Translations under genes and position numbers: made by a program | Notes under the pieces: model-generated | The model's input: only the letters and a program-made list of their open reading frames with translations | What the model was told of the DNA's origin: nothing | The model's database searches: none | Source: Rhodobacteraceae bacterium D3-12 | Lineage (GTDB): Bacteria; Pseudomonadota; Alphaproteobacteria; Rhodobacterales; Rhodobacteraceae | DNA length: 64,000 nucleotides | Direction: 5' to 3' | Assembly: GCA_025916135.1 (NCBI GenBank) | Contig: CP104793.1 | Location: 620,001-684,000 of the forward strand | Shown: in pieces, positions 26,280 to 37,533 of the stretch | Position numbering within the stretch: position 1 is the stretch's first letter | Layout: the number at the start of each line of letters is the position of its first letter

Positions 26280-27551
26280 ATGAGCGATGCGAAGGTGTTG
26301 ATTGCGGGCGGTGGGATTGGCGGGCTGACCCTTGCCCTGACGCTGCATCAGATCGGGGTGAAGGCGGTGGTGTTTGAGGCGGTGCGCGAATTGCGCCCGC
26401 TGGGCGTGGGGATCAACCTGCAACCCAATGCTGTGCGCGAGCTTTTTGATCTGGGGATCGGGGCCGAGGCGTTGGACAAGGTGGGATTGCCGGCTTTGGA
26501 ATGGGCCTTGGTCGGGCAGGGTGGTCAGGAGATTTACGCCGAGGCGCGGGGGCTTGAGGCGGGGTATCGCTGGCCACAATATGCGGCGCATCGCGGCAAG
26601 TTTCACATGCTGCTGGCGGATGAATTGCGATCGCGGGCCGGAGAGGGCGCGATTGTGACCGGGGCGCGGGTGACGGGCTATGAACAGGACGCGGATGGTG
26701 TCAGCGCGATTGTCGAGGGCGCCGATGGGGCCGTGCGGCGCGAGCGCGGCACGTTGTTGATCGGGGCGGATGGCATTCATTCGAATGTGCGTGCGCAGAT
26801 GCATCCCGAACAACCGCCGATCCATTGGGGCGGTGCATTGATGTGGCGCGGCACGACGCGGGCCAAGCCGGTGCGCACGGGCTCGTCCTTTATCGGGTTG
26901 GGCACGCACCGCCAGCGGATGGTGATTTACCCGATCAGCCATGTGGGCGAGGACGGGCTGGCCGATATCAACTGGATCGCGGAGGTCACTTATGATGACC
27001 CGGATGAGCGCAAGACAGGGTGGTTTCGCGAGGCCGAGATCACGGATGTGTTGCCGCATTTCGAGGGGTGGAATTACGATTGGCTGAATGTGCCTGCGTT
27101 GATCCGCGGCGCGGGGGCCGTGTACGAGAACCCGATGATTGACCGCGACCCCGTGCCGACATGGGTCGAGGGGCGCGTGGCGCTGATGGGGGATGCGGCG
27201 CATGCGATGTATCCGACCGGGTCGAACGGGGCCAGTCAGGCGATTGTCGATGCGCGGGTGATCGGGGCCGAGATGCTGAAGCACGGTGTGGGCCAAGCGG
27301 CCTTGGCAGCGTTTGACGCAGCGCTTTGTGAGCCGGTGTCGGCGTTGATCCTGCGCAATCGCGGGGCGGGGCCGTTCGGGTTGCTCAACATGGTGGATGA
27401 GCGCTGTGGCGGGGTGTTTGAGCAGATTGACGATGTGGTTCCCGCCGAGGAACGGGCGGCGTTTATGGCAGGCTATAAGGCGGCGGCGGGGTTTGCGATT
27501 GAGAAGCTGAATGGCGCGGAGCGCACGATTGCGGAAGGTGCGCGGGTTTAG
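26280..27551 (+). CDS. Flavin-dependent monooxygenase (group A)
   Basis: A 423-residue FAD enzyme of the para-hydroxybenzoate-hydroxylase fold. It shows the dinucleotide loop AGGGIGGLTLA, the DG motif IGADGIHSNVR and the GD motif LMGDAAHAMYPTGSNGASQA. Resemblance is to the phenazine/quinolone-modifying type that starts with LIAGGGIGG. The expected reaction is NAD(P)H- and oxygen-dependent hydroxylation of an aromatic ring. ATG 26280 is used; an upstream GTG would run through the tandem array. The substrate is unknown and no pathway partner adjoins it. Confidence 0.87.
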   Translation: MSDAKVLIAGGGIGGLTLALTLHQIGVKAVVFEAVRELRPLGVGINLQPNAVRELFDLGIGAEALDKVGLPALEWALVGQGGQEIYAEARGLEAGYRWPQYAAHRGKFHMLLADELRSRAGEGAIVTGARVTGYEQDADGVSAIVEGADGAVRRERGTLLIGADGIHSNVRAQMHPEQPPIHWGGALMWRGTTRAKPVRTGSSFIGLGTHRQRMVIYPISHVGEDGLADINWIAEVTYDDPDERKTGWFREAEITDVLPHFEGWNYDWLNVPALIRGAGAVYENPMIDRDPVPTWVEGRVALMGDAAHAMYPTGSNGASQAIVDARVIGAEMLKHGVGQAALAAFDAALCEPVSALILRNRGAGPFGLLNMVDERCGGVFEQIDDVVPAEERAAFMAGYKAAAGFAIEKLNGAERTIAEGARV

Positions 27552-27736
27552 TGCATAAGCTGATCGGGATGTTGACGTGGCTGAGGCCGCCGGGCCAGCG
27601 CCTGGCCGTTCCGGCGGGCTGGTGCTTTGGCGAAGGCAGTTTGACCTACATAGCGCAGGATGTGTCGGCTAGATAAAGTGCCCGGCACCAGCGGTAGGAG
27701 CGCCCCCAAGGGCAAGCGCTGACCCAGTTCAGCGCG

Positions 27737-28618
27737 TTATCCGCGCCGTTTGATGAAATCCGCGACGAGAGACACGATCTGCGGGGCGAGCAGCGGGGTG
27801 ATGATGTGGCCCATGCCTTTGATCGCCTGATACTCGCTTTCGGGGATATGGGCGGCGATTTCTTCGCCAAATTCGACCGGGATCAATGTGTCGTCGATCC
27901 CGTGGATCACGAGGCAGGGCGTGGTGACGCGGCCCAGCATCGGGCGGCGGTCGCCTGCGGCCATGGTGGCGAGGAGTTGGCGATTGACGCCTGCCGCGTC
28001 CGAGCTGCGCGCATGGGCGCGGCGGGCTTCGGCGCGGATGTCGGCTTCGGGCATGGGAAAGCCGGGAGAGCCGAAGGAGGCGTGACCGGCGACCCAGTTG
28101 TCTTGGGCCTGTTCCAGCGTTTCGGGATAGGTGAGCAGCCGGGGCAGGATCGTGGCGGCATGGGCGCGCTCGACCAAGGGGCGGCAGGCGGTCATGACGA
28201 TGGTGTCCGTCAGCAGCCGGTCGGGGTGGTTGAGCGCAAGGATTTGCGCGATTGCACCGCCCATGGAGATGCCAAAGATATGCGCGCGCGCGACCTGTAA
28301 CGCGTCCATCAGGCCAACCACGTCGCGGGCCATATCATCAAGCGTATAGGCGGGCGGGACGTCCTGTCCGGCTGTCACAAGGCGCGTGATTTCGTCCGCG
28401 TCGCCCGGCACGCCGGGGGCGGGGCAGCGAGACGAGAGGCCGATGTCGCGGTTATCAAAGGTGATGGTGCGAAAGCCCGCGCGCACGAAGCCTTGGATGA
28501 AATTCTCGGGCCAATGGATGCGTTGGGTGCCGAGCCCGCGAATGAGGATCAGGGCGGGGGCGTCTTGAGGACCGTGATCTTGGACGTCGAGGGTGATGCC
28601 GTTGGCGGTGATTTGCAT
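27737..28618 (-). CDS. Alpha/beta fold hydrolase
   Basis: A 293-residue hydrolase. The oxyanion region is ILIRGLGTQ, the nucleophile elbow is GISMGG, the acid lies in VIHGIDDTLIPV and the catalytic His is in GMGHIITP. There is no signal peptide, so it is cytoplasmic. It resembles ester or lactone hydrolases of aromatic catabolism. It is encoded convergent to the monooxygenase across a 185-bp spacer in which I recognise no element. Confidence 0.86.
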   Translation of the reverse strand: MQITANGITLDVQDHGPQDAPALILIRGLGTQRIHWPENFIQGFVRAGFRTITFDNRDIGLSSRCPAPGVPGDADEITRLVTAGQDVPPAYTLDDMARDVVGLMDALQVARAHIFGISMGGAIAQILALNHPDRLLTDTIVMTACRPLVERAHAATILPRLLTYPETLEQAQDNWVAGHASFGSPGFPMPEADIRAEARRAHARSSDAAGVNRQLLATMAAGDRRPMLGRVTTPCLVIHGIDDTLIPVEFGEEIAAHIPESEYQAIKGMGHIITPLLAPQIVSLVADFIKRRG

Positions 28619-28782
28619 TGTGTTTGCTTTCGCGGGAGTGATTTTAAGGGGGGCTGTCAGGGCACTGTCAGGGGCGGGCAGCAGCGTAAAGGCGCCTCAT
28701 CCGCCGCCGGACGGTTCGGGGCATTCGCGGCAATGGGCCTGGCCAAAGAGGGGTAAAGGCTGCGCTGTCAAACACTGGCCGG

Positions 28783-29775
28783 TCACTCGGAAAGCTGTAG
28801 GCGTTTGATGGCAAAGCCGCGGGTTTCAAGCATGTGCAGCAGGCCGATTTTGCCCGGCAAATGCCCCGCGCCGACGGCAACGAAAACGGATTTTCCGGCG
28901 GTTTGCGTGTCGAGCAATTCGGCCCAACCGGTGTTGCGATCAGTCAGGAACATGCGTTCGAATTTGTCAAAATCGGCCTGCGCCGTCGGGCCGCCATGTT
29001 CAAGCATCAGCATCCGGCCAAACTCCCACAGCAAGGAGATGTTTTCGGCAAAATAGAGGTCGAGCAGGGTGGTTTGCAGGTCATCGGGGTCTTGGGGCAA
29101 GTCGAGCGACAGCTTGATCATAGCGATCTGTTCTTCGCGGGTGAAACCGTCGAGCAGTTTGACGACGGTGCTTGTGTCCTCAATCGAGCGGGTGTCGAGG
29201 CCGTCTGCGTCGAGCTGTGCGGCGAGGCGTTCGTCGATCCCGGCGATCCCTGACATTTGCTGGCGCAGGTCGCAAGGGCTGCTGCCGAGCATCATCGAGA
29301 TGAAGATCGGTTTGAACTTGGCCGCCATGAAGGATGGAATGCCGCGTTCGGCCATAAGGGTGCGCAGGCGTTGCCAGTCGGCCTCGTCGAGCATTTCGGG
29401 GATGGTCGGGCCGGAGGTGATGAACATGAGCGTCGGGTCGGTTTGGCTCTGTTTTTCGAAGCGTTTCGTGTCGCGGTGCGACATTTCGAAATAGATCACA
29501 TCAGCGGCGCGGGCATGGGGCAAAAGCGCGGAGACCTGCTCTTTGGTTTTGGCGTGAAAGAAGTGGTAGGTGCCGAAAATGGTGATCTTCGTATCGCCGC
29601 GCGTGGCCTGCCAGAACAGGCCGGTCGGATAGGGGGCCGCCGCCGCGCGGGCCTCGAGCGCGGCGCGTTTGTCGGGCGAAAGCGTTGGCATGAGATTGCT
29701 GCCGCCGCAGTCAAACGCATGGAGCGGCGCGGCAAGGAACAGGAACGCAACGGTGAGAAAACGGGAAAGCGGCAT
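28783..29775 (-). CDS. TraB/GumN family protein, secreted
   Basis: A 330-residue protein with a signal peptide (about residues 1-19, FLTVAFLFLAAPLHAF). The two conserved family motifs are present: GTYHFFH near residue 70 and VAVGAGHLPGKIGLLHMLE at the C-terminus, the latter holding the conserved GxxH. Members are proposed periplasmic metalloproteases or haem-binding-like proteins; the biochemical role here is unknown. Confidence 0.88.
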   Translation of the reverse strand: MPLSRFLTVAFLFLAAPLHAFDCGGSNLMPTLSPDKRAALEARAAAAPYPTGLFWQATRGDTKITIFGTYHFFHAKTKEQVSALLPHARAADVIYFEMSHRDTKRFEKQSQTDPTLMFITSGPTIPEMLDEADWQRLRTLMAERGIPSFMAAKFKPIFISMMLGSSPCDLRQQMSGIAGIDERLAAQLDADGLDTRSIEDTSTVVKLLDGFTREEQIAMIKLSLDLPQDPDDLQTTLLDLYFAENISLLWEFGRMLMLEHGGPTAQADFDKFERMFLTDRNTGWAELLDTQTAGKSVFVAVGAGHLPGKIGLLHMLETRGFAIKRLQLSE

Positions 29776-29929
29776 CTGTGGTCGGGCCTTTCGCGGGATA
29801 AATGTCGCGGCGAGCGTAGAGGGTTTGGCGGGCGAAGGGAAAGGGGTATTCCGCCCGGCTGCCCGCGCACTCTTCCGGCGTGGTGGCGCGAGGGTGAGGG
29901 GGGCGGCGGGTGCGCTGGGTTATGCTGGG

Positions 29930-30361
29930 TTATGGTGTCGCGAACTCGGCATAGATTTCCAGCACGTTGCCGTCGGGGTCACGAAAGAACAGGGTTCGGT
30001 GGGTGAAGCTGCCGAAGTTACGGTCTGCCGGGGGCGAGAGGACAGGGATGCCTTGGGTGTCGAGCATTTCGGCGCAGGCATCGACGGTGGCCGTGGGCAC
30101 GCGGAACGCCAGTTGCAGCGCGGCGCTGCCATGCGGCAGGGGCGCGTCATCGGGCGTCAGCCCCGGTTTGGCCAGCGCCAGCGTGTTGGGGCCGATCCGG
30201 TATTCATGCCAGTTCGGCGAGAGGCTTCGCAGGTGTGAAAAGCCCATCACGGTTTCATAAAACGCACGCATTGCCTCCATGTCGCGGGTGAAGATGACGG
30301 TATAGTCAATCGCCGAGATTGCGGCAAAGGGCGAAGGGCTGGCGTGGTCAGTCGGGGGCAT
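29930..30361 (-). CDS. VOC family protein (glyoxalase/dioxygenase superfamily)
   Basis: A 143-residue single VOC module with paired beta-alpha-beta-beta-beta units. VIFTRDMEAMRAFYETVMGF opens the first; the metal ligand Glu is likely in FFRDPDGNVLEIYAEF near the end. Reaction unknown. It lies upstream of groESL in the opposite direction. Confidence 0.85.
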   Translation of the reverse strand: MPPTDHASPSPFAAISAIDYTVIFTRDMEAMRAFYETVMGFSHLRSLSPNWHEYRIGPNTLALAKPGLTPDDAPLPHGSAALQLAFRVPTATVDACAEMLDTQGIPVLSPPADRNFGSFTHRTLFFRDPDGNVLEIYAEFATP

Positions 30362-30520
30362 GGGGGCGGCTCCGGTTGGGGGAACAGTGGTGGCGCGGTC
30401 AGGCAGAGTTTAGGGCAGAGTTTAGGGCGTCTTGCCGGGTGATACAGCCCGTGGTGCGGCCTGTGCCGGTCTTTGGTCGAGGTTTCGCGGATGTTTCGGA
30501 AAAAACCACGGGCTTTGTGG

Positions 30521-30549
30521 TTGACTCATCGTTGCGTGGTTCATACCTA
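30521..30549 (+). promoter_or_regulatory. groESL promoter
   Basis: TTGACT (30521-30526) and TACCTA (30544-30549) are spaced 17 bases and place the start point next to CIRCE. It is probably vegetative and derepressed on heat shock through HrcA; a heat-shock-sigma contribution cannot be excluded. Confidence 0.6.
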
Positions 30550-30556
30550 TGCGCCG

Positions 30557-30583
30557 TTAGCACTCGAGACAAGTGAGTGCTAA
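30557..30583. promoter_or_regulatory. CIRCE element (HrcA operator)
   Basis: TTAGCACTC and GAGTGCTAA are perfect 9-base arms separated by 9 bases, matching the established CIRCE consensus exactly. It lies immediately downstream of the promoter, so HrcA would block transcription of groESL. Confidence 0.97.
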
Positions 30584-30651
30584 CGGCCTTGACCCGTGCT
30601 TTCAGGCGGGCAGGTCTAGGGAGAAACGACTGTCTCAAAGGAGTTGTAGAG

Positions 30652-30939
30652 ATGGCATTTACACCGCTTCATGACCGTGTGGTTGTACGTCGCACGGAGA
30701 GCGAAGAGAAAACCGCAGGCGGGCTGATCATCCCCGACAGCGCCAAGGAAAAACCCGCGGAAGGTGTTATCGTGGCTGTTGGCGCAGGTGCGCGCGACGA
30801 CGATGGCGACCGGATCGCAATGGATGTCAAAGAAGGCGACAAGATCCTCTTTGGCAAATGGTCGGGCACCGAGATCACCCTTGATGGTGAAGAGCTGCTG
30901 ATCATGAAAGAATCCGACATCATGGGCATCATTGCCTGA
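30652..30939 (+). CDS. groES: Co-chaperonin GroES
   Basis: A 95-residue GroES that caps the GroEL ring during ATP-driven folding. It begins [20 protein letters not shown], has the mobile-loop region [19 protein letters not shown] and the late [17 protein letters not shown] 30652 follows AAAGGAG at good spacing; the longer reading frame upstream runs through CIRCE and is not used. First gene of groESL. Confidence 0.98.
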   Translation: MAFTPLHDRVVVRRTESEEKTAGGLIIPDSAKEKPAEGVIVAVGAGARDDDGDRIAMDVKEGDKILFGKWSGTEITLDGEELLIMKESDIMGIIA

Positions 30940-30955
30940 TTGTCGCCCCCGATAA

Positions 30956-32623
<1,668 letters not shown>

Positions 32624-32713
32624 GTCGAATTCGCGCAAGCGAGTTCTGGCTTCCCGAAAGGCGGTTTTTCGTCAGAAAATCCTGCCGGACGGGTCACCGC
32701 AAAAGAAACAGGG

Positions 32714-32740
32714 GGGCGCTCCGCTTGGGGCGCCCTTTTT
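32714..32740 (+). terminator. Rho-independent terminator after groEL
   Basis: GGGCGCTCC pairs with GGGGCGCCC over 9 bp (one T/G) around the loop GCTT, followed by TTTTT. It ends the groESL transcript about 90 bases after the stop codon. Confidence 0.85.
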
Positions 32741-32882
32741 CGTTTGGTGCAGACATACACCGCACGGGACAAAGGGCGACGGCCCGGCGATTGAGTGAGG
32801 GGGGCGCAGGTTGGTCGCTATCCTCCGGTCAGGCGATGTACGGCTCTTTCCTTCCGAGCGAAACCGGTGTCTTCTGCGGCGC

Positions 32883-33362
32883 ATGACAGATTTCATGCGA
32901 GAAATGCGACGGGGTGAAGAGGCCGAGGTTGAGCGATTGCTTAACGCGGCCTTTCCCAATGACAGCGAGGCGCGGCTGGTTCGGCTGTTGCGCAAACGTG
33001 GCGAGATGGCGGGCGAAAGCGTGGTGGCCGAGGATGGCCGCATCATCGGCTATGTCGCGTTGTCGTCGTTCAAAGCGCCGAAAGGGTGGCTTTGTCTTGC
33101 GCCCGTGGCGGTTGCGCCAGAGCAGCAGGGGCGCGGCATCGGACGGCGGATGTGCGGGATGCTGAGCGAGTGGGCGCGGCTGGCGGGGCAGCATATTGTC
33201 GTGCTGGGCGAGGTGGCGTTTTACGAGCGCGCGGGGTTTAGCCAGACGCGGGCGGCGCGGCTGAACTCGCCCTATTCGGTTGAACACACCCTGCTGGCGG
33301 GGCCGGGAACGGACGCACCGGAGCGTGAGCTGATCTATCCAACGGCGTTTTCTGAGCTTTGA
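32883..33362 (+). CDS. GNAT family N-acetyltransferase
   Basis: A 159-residue acetyltransferase. The acetyl-CoA pyrophosphate loop appears as VAPEQQGRGIGRRM (R/Q-x-x-G-x-G/A), with a following VVLGEVAFYERAGF typical of the YhbS-like subgroup. The substrate is not known. The ATG at 32883 starts the conserved domain directly. Confidence 0.87.
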   Translation: MTDFMREMRRGEEAEVERLLNAAFPNDSEARLVRLLRKRGEMAGESVVAEDGRIIGYVALSSFKAPKGWLCLAPVAVAPEQQGRGIGRRMCGMLSEWARLAGQHIVVLGEVAFYERAGFSQTRAARLNSPYSVEHTLLAGPGTDAPERELIYPTAFSEL

Positions 33363-33445
33363 CGCACAGGTTGCGCGCGGGGATGTGAGGCGACAAGCGG
33401 GCGCGGGTTGCCTATCTTGGGTGGCAACAGCCAAAGGAAAGAGAC

Positions 33446-34026
33446 ATGGAAAAGTTGCAAGTGCAGGGCGTGCATCACATCACGCTGACCGGGGCGGACC
33501 GACAGACCAGCATTGATTTCTGGGAAGGTGTGTTGGGCATGCCATTCGTTTTTGAGCAACCCAATCTGGACAATCCGGGCGAAGGGCATTTGTATTTCGA
33601 TCCCGGTGACGGGCGGATGATTACGGTTTTCACCGATGAAAGCCGGACGCCAGACAGTCGGCGCACCCCGACCGAACCGGGCTGTGTGCATCATCTGGCG
33701 TTCAGCGTGAGCCGGGTCACGTTCTTGCAGGCGGTTGAGCGGCTGGAGGCGCGCGGGATTGGGCATTCTGGCGTGAAGGATCGCGGCTTTATGGACTCGA
33801 TCTATTTCAACACCCGATGGGATTGCTGATCGAGTTGGCGAACTACAAGTTTGAGCCGCCCGCCGGGTGCAGCCATGCGCAGGTTTTGATGGAGGCGCAC
33901 AAGCTGCGCGAGGCGCGGGGCGACAAGGCGATTGCAGCGGTCCATCTGGCCGATGCGATTGAGCGGCTGGTGGCGGCGAGCCAAGCATCGTTGTCGGAAG
34001 ATCGCGCGGCGAAAGACCCGTATTGA
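33446..34026 (+). pseudogene. VOC family (ring-cleaving dioxygenase/glyoxalase-like) protein, interrupted by a one-base frameshift
   Basis: The first frame begins MEKLQVQGVHHITLTGADRQ, with the conserved VHHI metal-ligand His, and reads through GFMDSIYFNT before running into foreign residues at about 33815. The other frame resumes with PMGLLIELANYKFEPP, which carries the conserved Glu of the second metal site. One extra C in CACCCG (33813-33815) gives SIYFNTPMGLLIELA and about 193 residues. Everything else looks conserved. Confidence 0.82.
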
Positions 34027-34077
34027 GCAAGATTGGTGCGTGAAAAATCGCACCCTACACAGGCGAGGCATAGCCGG

Positions 34078-34923
34078 ATGAGGCTTTTTCTTTTGACGGC
34101 GCTGACCATGGTGGCGTTTGCCGCCAATTCGGTGCTGAACCGGTTGGCTTTGGAAGGGGGCGAGAGCGGCCCTGCGAGCTTTGCGGCCATAAGGTTGATC
34201 GCGGGGGCGGTGGTTTTGGTCGTGCTGGTGGTGCAGCGGCGGGGTGCTGTGCCGTGGCGCTGGCCCGGTTGGACGGGGCCTATGACGCTTGTGCTTTATG
34301 TGCTCGGGTTTTCCTTTGCCTATGTCAGCCTTGGGGCCGGGATCGGGGCGCTGATCCTGTTTGGGGGCGTGCAGGTGACAATGTTCGCCGGAGCTGTCAC
34401 CGCGCGTGAAGTGATCCCGCTGTCGCGCTGGATCGGGGCGGGGGTGAGTTTTGCGGGGCTATGCGTGTTGATGTGGCCTGCTGGAGATGTGGCGGTGAGC
34501 CTGAGCGGGGCGGCGTTGATGTTGGCGGCGGCGCTTGGCTGGGGGGTGTATTCGCTTGTCGGGCGGGGGGCCGTGGACCCGCTTGTCACGACGGCGGGAA
34601 ATTTTGTCTATGCGGCGCCGGTGGGCATTGTGGCGTGGTTGCTATTGCCCGATGGGATGACACTGGTCGGCGCGGCCTTGGCGATTGTATCGGGGGCGGT
34701 GACTTCGGGGCTTGGATATGCCTTGTGGTATGCGGTTTTGCCGGCATTGGGCGCGGCGCGCGCGGCGGTGGCGCAGTTGAGCGTGCCGGTGATCGCAGTC
34801 TTGGGCGGGGTGGTGTTTTTAAGCGAGGGTGTGAGCTGGCGTTTGGTGGTGGCGACTGTGCTGGTGCTGGGCGGGGTGGCGGTGTCGGTGGTGGACCGAC
34901 GGCCGGGCGTAAGGCGCGGCTGA
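34078..34923 (+). CDS. EamA/DMT family transporter
   Basis: A 281-residue membrane protein with about ten helices in two EamA repeats (the first begins LLTALTMVAFAANSVLNRLAL). Members export small metabolites such as amino acids. ATG 34078 begins directly at the first helix. The substrate cannot be inferred. Confidence 0.87.
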   Translation: MRLFLLTALTMVAFAANSVLNRLALEGGESGPASFAAIRLIAGAVVLVVLVVQRRGAVPWRWPGWTGPMTLVLYVLGFSFAYVSLGAGIGALILFGGVQVTMFAGAVTAREVIPLSRWIGAGVSFAGLCVLMWPAGDVAVSLSGAALMLAAALGWGVYSLVGRGAVDPLVTTAGNFVYAAPVGIVAWLLLPDGMTLVGAALAIVSGAVTSGLGYALWYAVLPALGAARAAVAQLSVPVIAVLGGVVFLSEGVSWRLVVATVLVLGGVAVSVVDRRPGVRRG

Positions 34924-34986
34924 AGCGGGGCGAATGCCTGTTTCGGAGCGGTGCGTTGACGTGTGGTTGGCCGATTGCGCGTGTGC

Positions 34987-35445
34987 TTAGGGGGCTGCGA
35001 CAGGCTCAATCGGGTCATAGCCAATGGCGTGATCCGGATCGAAGGCGATGTCGGGGAGGCTATCGGGTTTGAAGCGGATGTCGCCCAGTTCGGCGCGGGT
35101 GAACCAGCGGCGGCGGGTTACGACGCCTTCGGGGTCGCGCCAGTCGTCGGTGAGCGTGCCTGACAATAGGGTGCAGCGAAAGAACACCTCGACCTGATGA
35201 AAGCCGTCTGCCGGATTGTGGTATTCATTGACCAGCGCGGGGGCGCCGACCTGCACAATCAGGCCGGTTTCCTCATGCACTTCGCGGGCGAGGTTGTCTG
35301 GCAGGGAGCTGTGCGGTTCGGCGCCGCCGCCGGGGGCGCACCAGAGCTTTGTGTCAGCACCGGGGAAGGCGTTGACCAGCAGGAGCCGCTTTTCAACGAC
35401 GATCAGCGCGCGGGTCGCGAGGCGGATAGGGCGGCGGCGGGTCAT
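34987..35445 (-). CDS. NUDIX hydrolase
   Basis: A 152-residue NUDIX protein. The box region is [20 protein letters not shown] followed by ETGL. The REVHEE core that binds magnesium is intact. The earlier Glu of the GX5E part is Ser, which departs from the consensus. It likely hydrolyses a nucleoside-diphosphate-linked compound; substrate unknown. It is divergent from the lipase-like gene across 43 bases. Confidence 0.88.
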   Translation of the reverse strand: MTRRRPIRLATRALIVVEKRLLLVNAFPGADTKLWCAPGGGAEPHSSLPDNLAREVHEETGLIVQVGAPALVNEYHNPADGFHQVEVFFRCTLLSGTLTDDWRDPEGVVTRRRWFTRAELGDIRFKPDSLPDIAFDPDHAIGYDPIEPVAAP

Positions 35446-35488
35446 ATCCCCCTTTCATAGGCAGGAGTTTCGGCCTATCTCAACCCTT

Positions 35489-36214
35489 ATGCGGGTTTTG
35501 CTTTTTCTTTTGATGTTTCTGCCGTCGGTGGTGCGGGGCGAATGTGTGGTCCTGCTGCATGGGCTGGCGCGCACCGAGGCGTCGTTTCTGGTGCTGGGCG
35601 AGGTGTTGGAAAGCGAAGGGTATCAGGTGATCCGGCCGGGGTATCCATCAACCGAAGAGCCGATCCTGTCGTTGATCGTGAAGACCCTGCCGCGTGCGGT
35701 GGATCAATGTGGTGCGCAAAAGGTGAATTTTGTCACCCATTCGATGGGCGGCATTTTGATCCGCACATGGCTTAAGACCTATCAGCCGCCAAACCTTGGG
35801 CGGGTGGTGATGTTGGCACCGCCGAACCACGGGTCGGAGTTGGTTGACAAGCTGGGCGACTGGACGGTGTTTGGCTGGGTCAACGGCCCGGCGGGGATGC
35901 AGCTTGGGACGGGGCCGGACGCCTTGCCGCAGCATCTGGGGCCGGTGGCGTTTGAGCTGGGGGTGATCGCGGGGAACCGCTCGCTGAGCCCGGCGTATTC
36001 GGTGATTTTGAAGGGGCCGGATGATGGCAAGGTCTCGGTCGCGTCGACCAAGGTTGCGGGGATGAAAGACCATCTGGTGTTGCCGGTCACGCATACGTTT
36101 TTGATGAACAACCCGTTGGTGATTGCGCAGGTTCTGGAGTTTTTGAAACACGGGCGGTTCCGGCGCGGGCTGGATATGGGCGATGTGCTGTTGGGCGGGG
36201 GAGACGAGGAATGA
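35489..36214 (+). CDS. Secreted alpha/beta hydrolase (lipase-like)
   Basis: A 241-residue protein with a signal peptide ([17 protein letters not shown]). The mature part starts [15 protein letters not shown] (oxyanion HG), with nucleophile elbow THSMGG and a His in [10 protein letters not shown] near the end. It resembles PGAP1-like/triacylglycerol lipases. ATG 35489 is chosen because the signal peptide starts there. Its TGA overlaps the ATG of the PhnM-like gene (ATGA). Confidence 0.85.
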   Translation: MRVLLFLLMFLPSVVRGECVVLLHGLARTEASFLVLGEVLESEGYQVIRPGYPSTEEPILSLIVKTLPRAVDQCGAQKVNFVTHSMGGILIRTWLKTYQPPNLGRVVMLAPPNHGSELVDKLGDWTVFGWVNGPAGMQLGTGPDALPQHLGPVAFELGVIAGNRSLSPAYSVILKGPDDGKVSVASTKVAGMKDHLVLPVTHTFLMNNPLVIAQVLEFLKHGRFRRGLDMGDVLLGGGDEE

Positions 36215-37352
36215 GTTTGCAATTGTGCCTGACGGGGGCGGAGGTTTTGCGCCCTGCCGGGTTGGAAGACGGGCCGCTGAGTATTGCGGGGGGCATGATC
36301 GCGGCGGAGCGTTTCGGGCGCGAGGTTGACCTTGGTGGATATCGGCTTTTGCCGGGGATCGTGGACATTCACGGGGACGGCTTTGAGCGGCATCTGGCGC
36401 CACGCCGCGGGGCGATGAAGGACATGGCCGGTGGGCTGATCGCGACCGAGGCTGAGCTGGCGGCGAACGGGATCACCACCGCAATTCTGGCGCAGTTTTA
36501 CAGCTGGGAGGGGGGCTTCGCGGGCCGGAGTTTGCCCGCTCGATGCTGGAGGCGTTGGATCGCGTGCGCGGGGAGGTTGTGACCGACTTGCAAACGCAGT
36601 TGCGTTTCGAGGTGCTGATGCTGGACGCTTATGAGGATTTCGCGGCCTTGGCAGAGCGGTTCGGCGTTGGTTATGTGGTGTTTAACGATCACGTCCCGCA
36701 CGAGCGGTTGGAGGCGGGCAAACTGCCCAAGCGGCTGACCGGGACGGCGTTGAAATCGGGGCGCAGCCCGGAAGCGCTATTGAAACTGATGCAGGAGTTG
36801 CACGCGCGCCGGGATGAATTGCCCGAAGCGATTACGGCGCTGGCCGCGCGGTTTGCGGCGGCGGGTGTGCGGATGGGTAGCCATGATGACCGAAGCGCCG
36901 AGGAGCACGCCATGTGGCACGGGCGCGGCACCACGATTGCCGAATTCCCCGAGACGCTTGAGGCAGCCGAAGCGGCGCGGGCTGCGGGCGACGGGATCGT
37001 CATGGGCGCCCCCAATGTGATGCGCGGCGGCTCGCATAACGGCAATGTTCCGGCGCATGAATTGGTCGCGCTGGGCCTGTGCGATGCTTTGGCGTCGGAT
37101 TACCACTACCCTTCATTGCGCCGCGCCGCGATGTTTCTGGTTGAGGCGGGGGTTTGCGATTTGAGCAGGGCTTGGGCGTTGGTGTCTTCAGGCCCGGCGC
37201 GCATGCTGGGGCTTGAGGATCGCGGAGTTTTAGAGCCGGGCAAGCGCGCGGATCTGTTGGTGGTCGAGGCCAAAAGCGGGCGGCTTGCGGCGACCATGAG
37301 TGGCGGGCGGTTCAGCTATCTCAGTGGCGATGTGGCGGAACGGTTTATGTAA
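36211..37352 (+). pseudogene. PhnM-like amidohydrolase, interrupted by a one-base frameshift
   Basis: PhnM removes pyrophosphate from alpha-D-ribose 1-methylphosphonate 5-triphosphate in the C-P lyase pathway. The first frame holds LLPGIVDIHGDGFERHLAPR, the typical metal-binding start, and reads to FYSWEGG. The second frame resumes with ARSMLEALDRVRGEV and carries GSHDDRSAEEH, GAPNVMRGGSHNGN and ALASDYHYPS. The break is at the six-G run 36510-36515. A seventh G gives SWEGGLRGPEFARSMLEA and about 380 residues, the family length. No other phn gene is in the window, so a lone diphosphatase or a paralogue with another role is possible. Confidence 0.85.
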
Positions 37353-37423
37353 GAGCCCTGTCAGAGCAAGACGCGCCCGCCCAATGCCCGCTCTTTAAGC
37401 GAAGCGCGGGGGGGATGGGTTTT

Positions 37424-37450
37424 GCATGAGTATTTGGGGCAAGATGAAAG
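37424..37450 (+). repeat. Short dispersed intergenic element
   Basis: GCATGAGTATTTGGGGCAAG followed by ATGAAAG. From memory, strings of this form are common between genes in Roseobacter-group genomes. It is loosely similar to the reverse complement of the elements at 3583-3610 and 6184-6210 (GGGTATTT then ACCATTAAAG). It sits in the 180-base spacer after the PhnM-like gene, which also has a nine-G run at 37472-37480. Confidence 0.5.
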
Positions 37451-37533
37451 TTGGAGGGCTTTGACGCTTTCGGGGGGGGGCTTTCTTGGCAAAGCTACGC
37501 AAGCCTCCGCAGGTCGCCGGTAATTGGCGACTG

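Larger units (their letters stand above)
30362..30651. other. groESL upstream region
   Basis: A 290-base divergent spacer. It holds a 12-bp direct duplication (GGGCAGAGTTTA type, about 30402-30427), the groESL promoter (30521-30549) and CIRCE (30557-30583). The remaining bases show nothing recognisable. Confidence 0.7.

Noticed and set aside
37461-37485. Nine-G run as a phase-variable switch
   Set aside because: It is intergenic, not in a promoter spacer that I can identify, and no gene reads across it.
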